Positions 11,403 through 22,330 of a stretch of DNA of 64,000 nt are shown piece after piece. The stretch spans positions 42,729,250 through 42,793,249 of the forward strand of contig CM034594.1 in the NCBI GenBank assembly GCA_020091685.1. The letters are read 5' to 3'. The stretch's first letter is position 1. Each line of letters opens with the position of its first letter. Both the position numbers and the translations under genes were made by a program. Source of the DNA: Lutjanus erythropterus. Taxonomy: Eukaryota > Chordata > Actinopteri > Lutjaniformes > Lutjanidae. Under the pieces are notes generated by a model, which did not search any database, was not told the DNA's origin, and worked only from the letters and a program-made list of their open reading frames with translations.

Positions 11403-11960
11403 GACCTTAAAGCACCAGTTATATATACATCCTAGGTGTATACAAACGTGCTGAAGACATGAAAGTTGGTATGCTGGTATATTTGACAATTAAAAGTGAA
11501 ATTCCAGCAGTATGAGATGAAGGAAAATTATAAAAAACACTGAAATATACAAAGGATCAGAATAATATGAGCAAATTTAAAAATAGGAAGTGAATTTGCT
11601 CTGGGGTATCCATTTCTCAAACAGCTATTGATAAAGCTAATGTTAAAAAAAAATAGACTTGGATGGCCTAAGACTTTACTAAAACTTTATGTTGGCTTCT
11701 CCTTTCAATCATCACCAGTTTACTGACAGAGTATTCATAATATGCAAGGAACTAAACTATACAGACACAAATAAACGATTTCCCATGTTGGTGAGTGAAA
11801 AGCACCAACAACATGCTGAATGTCGCACAGCAGCGAGTGTATTTATGGCCTTGTGCATAGTACCCGGTTATTGTCAAGAAGATCAAGATGGATGGAAGAG
11901 GGATGGAGAGACATTGGATGGAGAGTGACAGCTAGAGTTCAGCCACTGACTAATTTTAAC
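11403..11960. other. AT-rich unique DNA, nothing recognised
   Basis: Short frames at 11689-12047 have no recognised domain. No repeat match. Confidence 0.5.
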
Positions 11961-12480
11961 ATCCATCCATCCCCATCCATTACCTCTCTGATGGAGGGAG
12001 GGAAGGGAGGCGACCTAATTGGTGGGAAGCTGCCCAGAAGCGCCTGACCTGAAGCAGGATGAGGGCTACAGTGTGTGTGTGAGTGTGTGTGTGTCCAGAG
12101 GGGGTCGGGGGAGAAGGCAGCATCCTGGCAGGACATGAGGGACTCGGTTCCCAGCAGCGCTAGCTCCTCTCCTGCTCGGGCTCCATAAGTCTCTCCCTGC
12201 TGGGTCAGTGCTGCCTTCCTCCGGGGGATTCCCACTTTTTCCCAAGGCTATGCCCAGCTCGCTCTGACTCTCTCTCCTTGCCAAATGACCCAGAGTTCGG
12301 CCACTTGCTTCCCTTATCTGTCCTTTCCCAGGGCTGTGGTACTCTATCCATGTCCCCCGTCTCTGTCTGTCACCCTCTCTGTCATCTGATGCACAGTAGT
12401 CACTGCATCTACAGGATCAGCTTAATGATGGCTTGTCTTACTGGAATTAGCAACAGTGCATGCTGTCTCACAGGCATGTG
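11961..12480. promoter_or_regulatory. GC-richer repeat-poor block, candidate regulatory DNA
   Basis: The block is GC-rich for this window, with phrases such as 'ggcgacctaattggtgggaa' near 12009 and a short TG run at 12071-12094. Overlapping frames on both strands here (11939-12481) do not resemble known proteins. Inference only. Confidence 0.22.
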
Positions 12481-13084
12481 AGACAGTGTAAATGGACAAC
12501 AAAAACAAGCATTTTCATGTATACACACACACTATGGGCTGAGAAAGTAAATCTGGGGGTAATATTGCCTTTTTACTAATCTTGAACCAGATTATTCAAT
12601 TCAAACTACAGCAACATTGGTCTCAATACTGTAATACACTACATATAGTATCAAGTAGTAAGAGGAGGAGGTGTATATTTGGTTGTGTGTGTGAGTTAAC
12701 ATTGCTTGTTTACTATGGTTTGTGTAGCTAAATGCATCATGTGCCAGATGAACTGTGAAAGCTGTCAGATATCTGTGTCTGTCAGTGCAGCGCGTGAGAC
12801 AGACTCAGCTGAAAAATGCTTAAGACATAAGCACACGACAAGATAATAGAAACGGATGTGTGTCCCCTGTCCCACATCGAGGTTTGTCCCCAGGCTTGGC
12901 TACATTACTACATGTAACGGGATCATGTAATGTGGGTGCCAAAAAAAGGTAACTGTATTGCATTACAGCTAGAGATTAAAAAAAGATGTAATCAGAATAC
13001 AGATACATTTAATAAAAATAGGATGATTAGTGGAATTGCAATTTAAAAAAGGACAACATAGTACTATAACAGTACACACAAAGT
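12481..13084. repeat. Unique DNA followed by a degraded repeat fragment (about 12905-13020)
   Basis: The fragment contains 'aggtaactgtattgcattac' and 'gatgtaatcagaatacagat', which resemble the 'gtaaccctcc' family also seen at 15218-15310 and, inverted, at 58895-59040. The part before 12905 is unremarkable. Confidence 0.35.
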
Positions 13085-13591
13085 TGCCAATTCATTATCA
13101 TGGCCTCCGATGTAATTGGACTGAATGGCACTCAAAAAACAAACAAAAAACACACGTGAAAAATTCAAAACAAGTGTCTCTTTTTAAAAAAATTAATGGA
13201 TTCCTCAAGATATGCCACAGACCTTGTTGTGAGCAGCTTCATGTAGGAACTACTTTCTTTCTGCAGTAAAATTTAATGACACTACTTTAGAATCTGCAGG
13301 ATTCTTACATGAAACTGCTCACAACAAGGTCTGTGGATTATCTTGAGCAACTGGGTCATTATTTTTGGAAAGAGACACTAGTTTGGAATTTTTCTAATGT
13401 TTTGCTGGTGCTTTGAGCTCCACAAGCTGAGAGCCATTTAGTCCAATTGAAATGGAGAGAAGACAGACATCTCTATTGCCAATATCTCCAAAACTCTGCC
13501 ACTCACACCAAAACTACCTAAATAGATAAAGAGCACTGCAGGCCAGAGGGAGAATCTGTATTTTTGATTTGGGGGCGAACTGTTCCTTTAA
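13085..13591. mobile_element. Foldback (long inverted repeat) element
   Basis: Two arms face each other: 'ccacagaccttgttgtgagc', 'cttcatgtag' and 'ctgcag' at about 13211-13266, and their complement at about 13294-13341. The arms extend outward to 'attggactgaatggcactc' (left) and 'agagccatttagtccaat' (right). The right arm is longer and ends in 'gaactgttcctttaa' (13577-13591), the outer end I recall for a very common fish element. The centre is only about 25 bp, so the copy is almost a pure palindrome, possibly two copies head to head. Confidence 0.7.
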
Positions 13592-13608
13592 GCAAATTAA
13601 AGCCTTAG

Positions 13609-14192
13609 AGAGTCCTGCACCAACAGGTGACCCACAAAAACATCGTGTAACGGGTAAAAAGTATGTTTATATAATTTCAAGGGTGTGGGCACGGATAAAT
13701 TTTAAATAATTGTGGGCAGGCAGCAGGCAAGAACCATAATATAGCACATACTGTATGTTTTGTCCCCTGGTGAAATCAGAAATCAAAATGATTGTGCAGT
13801 ATTGTTAACATTTATATCTGCTAATACAGTTATATCAAGCCTGATCAGGGAGCTGGATTTTATTGTGAAAGTCCACAACACAACCTTTGACCCAGTAGAG
13901 GGGTAGAGGATACCGAATTCTGGACAATACATCATCAAAGGCCAAGTTGGGCATTTGAGAGGATTTTGGTCTGTTGAAAGACTGAGAATAATGTTGTCAG
14001 TGACTATGCTGCTTGTAAAAAGTTCGTATGTGTGTTTAATAACAGATGCGGGTCGGGTTGTGGGGCTTATATTCACGTTTCCGGGTGGGTGCGGATTTGA
14101 CTTAGCAATAATTGCGGGTAACGGGTCTGTTCTGGCTCTCATCCTTGTGGGTGCAGGTTTGTAAAGCTGGACCCATAAAACTGCAGGACTCT
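13609..14192. mobile_element. Non-autonomous hAT-like DNA element
   Basis: Perfect 11-bp terminal inverted repeats are present: AGAGTCCTGCA at 13609-13619 and TGCAGGACTCT at 14182-14192. The flanks 'gccttaga' and 'gccttaag' agree at 6 of 8 bases at their ends, suggesting an 8-bp target duplication as made by hAT transposases. The interior is rich in 'gcgggt' phrases (14048-14150) and has no transposase. The antisense frame at 13783-14142 reads only this repeat DNA. It lies directly beside the preceding foldback. Confidence 0.65.
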
Positions 14193-14814
14193 GCCTTAAG
14201 CTTGAGAAAAACTTCTAAGTGGGATAAGATTTCTTTTGTCAAATTTTAAATATTAGTAAAAACAGCTTAATTGTGCTGTTGAAATTCAACTGTTACACTG
14301 TGGTACAGGACAGTTGTCATCAATGTACTCTGGACCAGAGTAGATAAATTTAGACTGTGCACCATGGTTCAGTCGAAAAACAGGCTCCATCATGCCAACA
14401 TGATACTTAAGTACAATTTACGCCGCAGAATGAGAAAATAACAGGAAAAAAAAATGGGGACGTGCAGTTGAGAGGTGGCGGGGCTTTCTGATAGTGGCAC
14501 AGTGCTAAGATGGTTAAGTTCCCATGCTAGCTTGTGTTTACCCTGGGCTATTTCTGCACACTCACACATACACACAGTTTGCCCTATCGTACCCCCTCCA
14601 TATAATTTCTCATCCCTCCCCTCCGCTCCTGCCCTCCCTCCTCTCTCATCCCCCTTTTCTTTCCCCTCTGGAGTCCGGGAGGGTTATGTGAACGGCCAGG
14701 GAGGAGGGCTGAGAAAGAGACGAGAGGAGTGTGAAAGAGGAGAGAGATGTTGCGGGGGTCATCACTGAGTCATCATATTCCCTGGTAAGGCTGGCTGCAC
14801 GGTACGTGTGTGTA

Positions 14815-14817
<3 letters not shown>
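14193..14817. other. Unique DNA, CT-rich then GA-rich
   Basis: A pyrimidine-rich patch (14600-14670) is followed by a purine-rich one (14690-14760) just before a long TG tract. Frames here (14390-14913) are composition artefacts. Confidence 0.45.

Positions 14818-14877
<60 letters not shown>
14818..14877. repeat. (TG)n microsatellite, about 30 units
   Basis: About 60 bp of uninterrupted TG follow a short GTAT-interrupted lead-in. Confidence 0.95.
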
Positions 14878-14878
<1 letters not shown>

Positions 14879-15217
14879 CAGTTGCTTTCCTAAACGTGTG
14901 TGCATATGTCTGAGTGGGTGGTGAAGTTTGCACATTCCAGGGAACAAGTGTATTTATGTGTGTGTGTGTTTTTCCATGTCTCTGTGTGTTTTTAGATGTG
15001 TTAATGGTACATCCTGTATATGTCTCACTACACTGGCTAAGTAACACTTTTCTCCAGTTATTATCATGTTACAATTATCTCTCTTTGATTTCTTCTTTCA
15101 AATACAATATCCTACTTCTGTGCATTATGAATACAGTTTATATACAATTTATTATCTGTCTGGATTATGCTCACATACATTTTTTTTTCCAATTGAGAAA
15201 GAATGATGTGTTATACT
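14878..15217. other. AT-rich DNA, nothing recognised
   Basis: T-rich with short TG runs near 14957. The frame at 14914-15240 has no domain. Confidence 0.5.
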
Positions 15218-15350
15218 CAGGGCTGGGAGGGTTACTTTAAAAATGTATTTTGATACTTAATTACTCTTAACTTAATTACTCTCCATCACTTTTGGATTAC
15301 CTCAAAATAAAACATGATGATAGTTTTTAGCCTAATGTAAGGTTTTCAGG
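15218..15350. repeat. Repeat fragment with 'cagggctgggagggttactt' end
   Basis: The start is shared in inverted form with 58900-59040 ('taaagtaaccctccctaccc'). AT-rich interior with 'taattact' phrases. It resembles a fish MITE end; incomplete. Confidence 0.4.
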
Positions 15351-15354
15351 CTTA

Positions 15355-15610
15355 ATCAATCAAGTCAATTCATCAATTTGTTGTTGGTCCATAAATGTCA
15401 GAAAATGCTAAAAATGTTGATCAAAGCTCAAGATGACATCTTCAAATGTCTTGTTTTGTCCACAACTCAAAAATATTCAGTTTACTGTTAGAGAGGAGTA
15501 AAGAAGCTAGAAAATATTCACATTTGAGCAGCTGAATTCAGAGAATTTTGACTTTTTTAAATAAAAAACGACTAAGAAAGATTAATCAATCAATGAATCA
15601 TGTCATAATT
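15355..15610 (+). repeat. Teleost MITE fragment, plus orientation
   Basis: Sense copy of the family at 1890-2556: 'gtccataaatgtcagaaaat', 'cttgttttgtccacaactca', 'ggagtaaagaagctagaaaa' and 'agagaattttgactttttta' match it in reverse. The 5' end is truncated; the 3' end runs into 'gattaatcaatcaatgaatc'. Confidence 0.6.
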
Positions 15611-15693
15611 TTGTCATTTGAAAAATAGGTCCAAACATATGGAACACAGAGATCAGTAATGATTATTTCATTATCAGTTAATTTAACAACCAT

Positions 15694-16522
15694 TGACCTT
15701 TTGGATATAAAATGTCATCTCGTCACCATTTTATCCTATTAAACATTTGTGTGAAATTTTCACATTTTAATCAGCATATTAATACTTGAGTTGTTGCCAG
15801 TAGACAAACTTGTATCAATTCATCCTTGGGTCCATGTGGCCATTTGTACCAAATTTGAAGAAATCCCCTCAAGGCGTTCTTGAGATGTTACGTTCCAAGA
15901 ATGGGACAGACACACAGAAAAAAACAAAATATAATTAAATATATTCTCAAGAAGTAATAATGTAAAATAATAGATCAACTCCAGTTCAGTATTAAACATT
16001 ATGTTGGCAGTGAACAGTTTGAACCAAGCTAAAAATAATTTTTGTTCCGAGCAGGAGCAGCTAGGAGGGGATAATGTGACAGCTTCAGTGTGGGCATGAT
16101 CATCAATGGACCTGCATCTTGTCCGGAGCTAATCTCGAGTGCTACTGAACTGATCAGCCTAATTTTTTTTTGTGCACATCTATGACTGAAAAAAATAAAT
16201 AAAAAAAATAAATGACTTTTATGCCTTCATGTTTTTATGACTGGAGGCATTAGGTTTTCCGGCCATCTCATTCTTGTGAATGTGATCTCTCAAAAACGCC
16301 TCAAGGGAATTTTGTCAACTTCTCACAAGTGTGCACATGGACTCAATGATGAACTGATTAAGATTTTGGTGGTCAAAGGTCAAAGTCACAGTGACCTCAC
16401 TACACACATTTTTGGCCATAAGTCACAAATTCTTACAATAATTATGACAAAATTAAATACAAACATCTAACAGGATATCAGGATAACATGATGACCTTTT
16501 ATATCCAAAAGGTCAAAGGTCA
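15694..16522. mobile_element. Foldback element with about 220-280 bp arms
   Basis: The left arm (15694-15915) starts 'ttgaccttttggatataaaa'. The right arm (about 16240-16522) ends 'tttatatccaaaaggtcaa', its complement, plus an extra 'aggtcaa'. Other matched pairs are 'cctcaaggcgttcttgagat' against 'atctctcaaaaacgcctcaa' and 'catcaccattttat'-like phrases. The left arm lacks about 70 bp present in the right ('gtggtcaaaggtcaaagtca' region). The roughly 320-bp centre is AT-rich without coding capacity. I recall this unit as widespread in teleosts. Confidence 0.7.
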
Positions 16523-17320
16523 ACTTCACTGTGATCATAATGTTCAGCTCTCCATCTCTGTCCTCCTCTATAAAAATATTCTCTATGCAAAGACAGTATG
16601 TTTCTTGCTGGAACTTATTCACTGGAATCACACATGTAGTGAGTCACTACAAACATTATATAAGTCTGGGCAGACATGGATGTAAACTGGTTGGTGGACA
16701 CAAACAACTGTGAGGCAGTCATTCTACTTTTTGACTTCTCTGTTTTATACGACCATTGACAGCTGACTTCTCACTCTTCTTAACTGGCCACTAGGAGCCG
16801 CAAGTGATCAACAACTGCTTCAGCTTGAAATCTTGTTTCAATTAGAGACAACATAAATTGGTGAAAGTTTGCAAATCTCCGCTGGTTGCATCTGGCAGTT
16901 GTGGTGCCATTGCAGTAAGTGCTTCACCAGCTGTTACCTGGTGGAGATCTGCACTCGACTGAGTGACCTCATCTTGTTTGGTTTTCATCAGGTTTCCTAC
17001 CAAACATGTGTGAATGCAAATTACTTGTATCTGAACTTCATTTTAAGACACAAGGTTGACTTCGTCCAAGTGTCTCTGCCGTTCCAAACATCCCTCTTTT
17101 ACTGCCTTTGCTGAAACCCTCTGGCTCCTATCGTCCCCATCACATCCCCGTCCTGTTTCTCAGCCTCTCTTCCTTTCATCTCTTCGCCTTCTCCTACTCT
17201 CCGCCTGCCCAGATATCTGTGTGGCCCGGCTCTGCCTCTCAACAGTAACTCAACCCATAAACAAACTGCCTTACATGCTGTAATCACAAACCCCAAACTG
17301 CCAGACATTAAAAGGGCCAC
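16523..17320. other. Unique DNA, no gene seen
   Basis: The sequence is ordinary unique DNA; the segment near 17100-17220 is pyrimidine-rich. Short frames at 16869-17320 have no recognised domain. Confidence 0.45.
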
Positions 17321-17605
17321 GTTTCATCCCGCTACAAAAAAACAGGGAGAGACGAAGGGGAAAAAAAAAAAAGACAGAGAGAGCTCCAATGGTTGAGCCT
17401 CCTCCTCTGAACAGATGCGGCGTGTAGTATCAGTTTGCTAAAGTGCGACTGGGAGGAGAGATAGATAGCGGTGGAAGAGGAGCATATCTTTGAGGAGTTC
17501 CACATTGCCTTGTGCTGATCAAAGTGCTCTGCAGCCTTTGTGGCTAATTGTGGGGATTATCTGTAAGTGCTTGGAAAAGACCAGCCGCAGTTTTATGGGC
17601 TCGGT
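17321..17605. promoter_or_regulatory. Repeat-poor block, candidate regulatory DNA
   Basis: High-complexity sequence with 'cctttgtggctaattgtggg' near 17535 and a poly-A run at 17361-17371. Inference from composition only. Confidence 0.22.
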
Positions 17606-17606
17606 G

Positions 17607-18395
17607 TCACACACACACACACACACACACGCAGAAACACACACACAGTGTCTCTGCATATGCTACTGCGTCCGGTAATCGCAGAGGAAATGCACAACTG
17701 ACCTCAGATGAATAATTCAAGTTTTTGTGTATTTGTGGAGTGAGACAATGGTAGAAAATAGGACGCAGAGCAGACCGAGGAGTGAAATACTGGTTTGAAA
17801 ATGGGAAGTGATCCAGGAGACATGAAAAATCACGAGACGCGCGCGCACACACACAGACACACACGGAGGCAGACATATCCTGTCATCTTGATCCAGTTTC
17901 AAGGACAGTGGCGAGACTGGAAGGTTTGGAGTGCCAAACGACTTGTCAGTGTCAGTTGTAAAGCTGCCTCCCCTAAAGCCACTTCCCTCTGCTGACACAC
18001 ACACACACATACACACACAGAGACACACACTGTGGTCAGCTGAGCGGATCCTAAGTGAGGTCAGGAGTAGTTTGGAAACACACGCACACAGCTCACAAAG
18101 AGACTTTCTTTCTAGGGTTTATGAGTCTTCTCTATAGTTTGCCTGACCACAAACACACACACGCTGTCTCACACACACACAAGCATACATTTACACATAG
18201 GCAGTCGCACAAAAAAACTCACACAAAGCTGATATAGCGGATATGGTTTTGTGAGGGGGAGAAGGGTGTATGGTCGGCGTCAGGTCCAAGCAATTATCCA
18301 AGTGTCCAAACCTCTTTCAGGCAGCCACGGCGGAGCCAGACAGAGCTCACACACACACACACACACACACAGAGACATACACACACAGACACCAA
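17607..18395. repeat. Cluster of (CA)n microsatellites
   Basis: CA tracts occur at about 17608-17630, 17845-17870, 17994-18030, 18150-18182 and 18345-18390, all with CA on the plus strand, separated by 100-200 bp of unique DNA. Frames here give only Cys-Val or Thr-His runs. Confidence 0.85.
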
Positions 18396-18499
18396 CACAA
18401 CTTTCAACTCCAACCTAGGGATTTGCCCAGGATAATTCCACTTCTATTCACCATGAGAGGTTTTACAAGGTTAGGTCCAAAATCTCTGAGCCACTGCTA

Positions 18500-18990
18500 A
18501 CTACAAGCGGACTACCAGCTGGCCCTTGGCCTCCAGTCTGAGAGCTCAAGTGCTTGATTCTGGCCCCGCCGAACGGCCTTTCGGGCTCGGAGCCCTGAAG
18601 ACCTTTCCAATAAGACGAGCAGGGGAAGACAATGGCGAGCGGCTAATCTTGTCTTTATGCAGCCTTTGTCTATGAGTGGGGGGCACTTGTAGAGGCGGTG
18701 CTCAGGTAAGGCAGCGTGTCAAAGGTTAAGCTGGGAGATTCAGACTTGCGCACACAAGTTAATTAAAGTTTGTCTAAGGGGGTGAGAGTGTGTCTCGAGG
18801 AGGCCGCCAGCATTTGAGGGCTTGCCTGAGAAAGGAATGCTGTCGACTTCAAAGTTGGCCGACAGCCGCCGAGTTGTTTTTAGAAAGCGCTCGTACGGAG
18901 GAGACTGGAGCAGATATCTGAACCATTAATGAACAATTTTCTGCTCCTCTGCATGGTGAGGCGGCACAGGTGGAAGTGTGTATTTTGGTT
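18500..18990. promoter_or_regulatory. Repeat-poor block, candidate conserved non-coding region
   Basis: This block is free of microsatellites and recognised repeats despite dense flanking CA tracts. It holds GC-rich phrases plus TAAT and ATTA motifs, for example 'acaagttaattaaagtttgt' near 18755 and 'ccattaatgaacaattttct' near 18923. CpG is retained more than elsewhere. A developmental enhancer is plausible but untested. Confidence 0.3.
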
Positions 18991-19084
18991 GGATTGGTCA
19001 ATTTTTAGGACACATTTGTCTTTCTAACAACTAGAAAATATGCACATTATGCTAGGTGAGAGAGGTGAAACAAGGACAAACTTT

Positions 19085-19745
19085 AAGGTCCAGCGGTACA
19101 ACTTTTCGACCGAGGCGGTTCCAGGGCTGGTTCGGAGCCAGAGCCTAAATTTGAACCATTTCTTTGTGTTTCAACAGCCAACGAACTGGCTCTCGGCCCT
19201 GAAAACTGGCTCCAGAGTGGCACCAATTCTTTGCTGGGCCAAGAATAAGAACTGCTATGTCAGGGTCGGGGGGGTGGGATTATCATTAGCAACCGAAATT
19301 AAATGTCCGCCATTGTAGCAGAGATTTTGAGCCAGGCTAGAAGAAAGACGTCTTTTTCTTTTTCCAGGCAAAAGACTAACCATGAGATTCCTCATATGAG
19401 GTCATTTTATCCAAATAATGTTGGACGTGTTTTGGAGATGCACGACTAATTAGTAGTAGTTGAAAAGCACTGTAGTTATAAAGTTGCAAAAATAGAGTTT
19501 TGCTTCTTTTCTTCCTTTTGGTTGGCAACGAGTGTTACGGTGCGTTACCGCCACCTACTGTGTCGGAGTGAGAAGTGCTTGAATTCAGTGTTGCTGGGAA
19601 ATCGGAGGTGGGTACAATTTGGTAGTGAGTTGGCTCTCTAGCCTGTGGAAAAGCAAGCCACTTCATAGATAATTCTCAAGTCGAACAAACTTCGAACCGG
19701 CACTAGAACCAGAACAGAACTAGCTCTAGGTTCTTGTGAGCCAAA
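19085..19745. repeat. Probable non-autonomous DNA element, degraded
   Basis: The ends are rich in 'ggttc' and 'gaacc' phrases: 'ggcggttccagggctggttc' near 19113 on the left and 'cgaaccggcactagaaccag' near 19693 on the right. I recall such sequence from fish MITEs. No clear terminal inverted repeat or target duplication was found. Confidence 0.4.
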
Positions 19746-19854
19746 AAGGGGAATATGTCATAGATTTAGAGGGCTCTGATGGCAGAAATTAAATATAATA
19801 TTCATAAGTTTTCATTAGCATACAATGACCTGAAAATAACAAATTGTTGTGGTT

Positions 19855-20117
19855 GCATCGGCGGTCGACCAATTTATTGACTTGACTGATCAATCAGTGC
19901 TCACAGAATGTGCAACAAGTCCAAGTCCACTTGTGACTTGTGTTCCAGATTTATTTAGTTATAATTATTACTTTGATTTAGATGTTCAGTTCATAGTTAT
20001 ATAGCTTCTAATAAAGTCAAAGATTATTTATTGGATGGATAATATTGGCTAATTAATTGGCTTTTCATATTCCAAACTATCGTTAATATATTGGCCTTTA
20101 ATAATTCACTATTATAT
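19855..20117. repeat. Degraded AT-rich repeat interrupted by a SINE
   Basis: 'gcggtcgaccaatttattga' near 19860 and 'atattggctaattaattggc' near 20041 resemble a fish family with 'ggtcgaccgat' ends. The SINE at 20129 is inserted at its right side. Confidence 0.35.
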
Positions 20118-20128
20118 AAAACAATTCT

Positions 20129-20510
20129 GGGGCAGCACAGTGGTGCAGTGGTTAGCACTGCTGCCTCACAGCAAGAAGGTCCTGAGTTTGATCCCCCGGC
20201 TTGCTGAGGCAGGGCCTTTCTGTGTGGAGTTTGCATGTTCTCCCCGTGTCCACATGGGTTCTCTCTGGGTTCTCCGGCTTCCTCCCACAGTCCAGACACA
20301 TGCATGCTAGGTTAATTGGTGACTCTAAATTGCCCATAGGTGTGAATGTGAGTGTGAGTGGTTGTCTGTCTCTATGTGTCAGCCCTGTGATGAACTGGTG
20401 ACTTGTCCAGGGTGAACCCCGCCTCTCACCCAGTGTCAGCTGGGATAGGCTCCAGCAGCCTGCGACCCTTACGGAATAAGTGGTTACAGAAAATGAATGA
20501 ATGAATGAAT
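20129..20510 (+). mobile_element. tRNA-headed SINE with L2-like tail and target duplication
   Basis: The element is flanked by a perfect 11-bp target duplication, AAAACAATTCT, at 20118-20128 and 20511-20521. The head carries RNA polymerase III promoter-like boxes: an A-box-like 'tggtgcagtggttagcactg' and a B-box-like 'ctgagtttgatcc'. The body ('gcatgttctccccgtgtcca', 'ggctccagcagcctgcgacc') is of the type shared with L2-clade LINE tails in teleosts. It ends in an (AATG)n tail. The length is 382 bp and the ends look intact, so it is a fairly recent insertion mobilised in trans by a LINE. Confidence 0.85.
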
Positions 20511-20521
20511 AAAACAATTCT

Positions 20522-21080
20522 ATAAAACAATACAGCTACACCAAACCAGACTCTCTGGAAAGAAAAATCACCATTTCTTCAGGGGTTTTTAAGAAAAGGG
20601 GCATGCATTTTGTAAAATCTAACGCATCAATTTTCTTTTAGGTGCAGGGCAAAAAATAAATGAATGAAAAAAAGTGATGAAAAGATTTATGCAATTTCAC
20701 AGAAGAAGAGCGGTTTATTTTGTCCTCTTCTAAGAAAAAAAAATGAAAATTTTAAGTATTTAATATAAAATGCTGTTTTTGTGTAATTTTTGTTATTTTC
20801 ATTTTTTTAGGAGTCACCAAAATGAAGAAAAAAAGTCTCACAAAACCATTTTTTAAAAATATTTTTCAGGGCGCACTGCATGGGTCAAACAGTCTCAGTA
20901 AAAAATCAAAAATGTAACGATCCTTCAAAAACACACCAATGCACACTGTAAGGTTCGTATAAAATTAAGATGCCTTTATTTTACATGGCAAAAAGACTCA
21001 AAAAGAGTTTTAAAAAATGACCAACGTGTATCGACCAACACAGGTCTTCATCAAGGTCAAACAGTAGTGACCAACAGAAA
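20522..21080. other. AT-rich DNA with a weak repeat fragment at about 20930-21070
   Basis: 'caccaatgcacactgtaagg' and 'aacacaggtcttcatcaagg' recall a fish repeat containing 'ggtcttcatcagg', but boundaries are unclear. The rest is AT-rich. Confidence 0.35.
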
Positions 21081-21890
21081 GACCCAGCATCGCTTCCACT
21101 CTAATGTCTTCATGTCCAATTTCTTTCGTTTTTCTTTTTTTTCTTAAAATTAGTTTTAGTTATATTTTTTATTTCCATTAAAAAGTATCAGTCTACAAAA
21201 AGAAGTTTCTAATAGAATGAGGGATATATTTTTCCCTACAGTATTCACCTGTTCACCGACATTTGATGGCACTTTCAGCCTTCAGCGTCAACACTGTGGG
21301 TTTTACTGAAAAACTAGGTTGGGTCACTTGAAAAGGAATAGCAAAAAAAAAAAAAATCTGAACAAAAGAGTGAATGAAGAAACAGACAGCAGACGTGTAG
21401 AAGAGGAAGAAAATAACCTCGGGAGGAATATAAAAAGAGAGTAGTCTGGAGAAAGGGATGAAGAGGAAGGAAGGAGGAAGAGGAGGAGAGAAGATGAGCA
21501 GACAGTGTCCTTTATGTATTGGCTGAGTGTCTCCCAGGGCTTTTGTAATGCTTTATACAGACCCACTTTCCAAGGTCGCCGTACGGCTGCCTGTCCAGCT
21601 GTTTTCGTATTCAGTTTCGGCCTCGTTTCTCTACCTCCTGTGTGATTTTTTTTGGGTTTTTTTATCTGTGACTGTAGGGCAGATTATTACCAGGGGGCAA
21701 CAGATTACCCACGGAAAAAGACAACAAAAAAGACAAAATAAATGAGAGGCTGCCAAGATTTTAATCCTGATCAGGATGGGGGAGGTAGCAAAGAATTCAT
21801 GCACAATGCACAGCCATACAAGCCTCTCTGAGATCATCTGCAAACTGGAAAAAAATGCTTTTGACACACAGGGCATCCAGTGACTCTGAT
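21081..21890. other. Unique DNA with a poly-A run and purine-rich patch
   Basis: A poly-A run lies at 21343-21355 and a purine-rich stretch at 21358-21500. Frames over it are Ser/Leu-rich artefacts. Confidence 0.45.
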
Positions 21891-22330
21891 CTCTGCTGTG
21901 ATCAGCCATGTCACTCATAGATGTGACAAGAGGTGGTGAGGAGGCAAAGGGCGAGCATGTAGCCTGAACAGACGGCCTCAGCGCCAGGCCAGGGGCCTGA
22001 TCGGCTTCTCCTCCACCCGTAACGCTAACAGCGGGGTTAATGAGGAGTGGTGTAAGCTAAGCAGGAGGTGCTAACAGGAAACCTAACAGGAAAGCCCACA
22101 GGAAAGCTTCTTGGCCGCACAGGAAAGGCCTATGCAACCTGCGTTTCCATATTCTCCTCGCAGAAGCCGTTTATGCTAATACAAGCAACAAAGCTGCCAA
22201 AACACAGCGTTTCCTCTCGTACTGGGGGTTGTAATATATTTGCCAGCCAAGTGAGCCCTATTGTGAGCCCAGAAATGTTGAGTATCACAAAGTTTTATGT
22301 CAGAGATGTAAAGTATGGGTCCCCAGCATT
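21891..22330. promoter_or_regulatory. Repeat-poor block with four spaced 'acaggaaa' motifs
   Basis: ACAGGAAA occurs at 22074-22081, 22086-22093, 22098-22105 and 22119-22126. This is an ETS-type core (GGAA) repeated at 12, 12 and 21 bp. Surrounding sequence is complex and free of known repeats ('ctcctccacccgtaacgcta', 'gtttatgctaatacaagcaa'). The last phrase holds a POU-like 'atgctaat'. A regulatory role is inferred. Confidence 0.3.

Noticed and set aside
20129-20200. Possible tRNA gene
   Set aside because: The A-box and B-box-like phrases belong to the head of a SINE; no cloverleaf with an acceptor stem can be drawn, and the target duplication proves an insertion.
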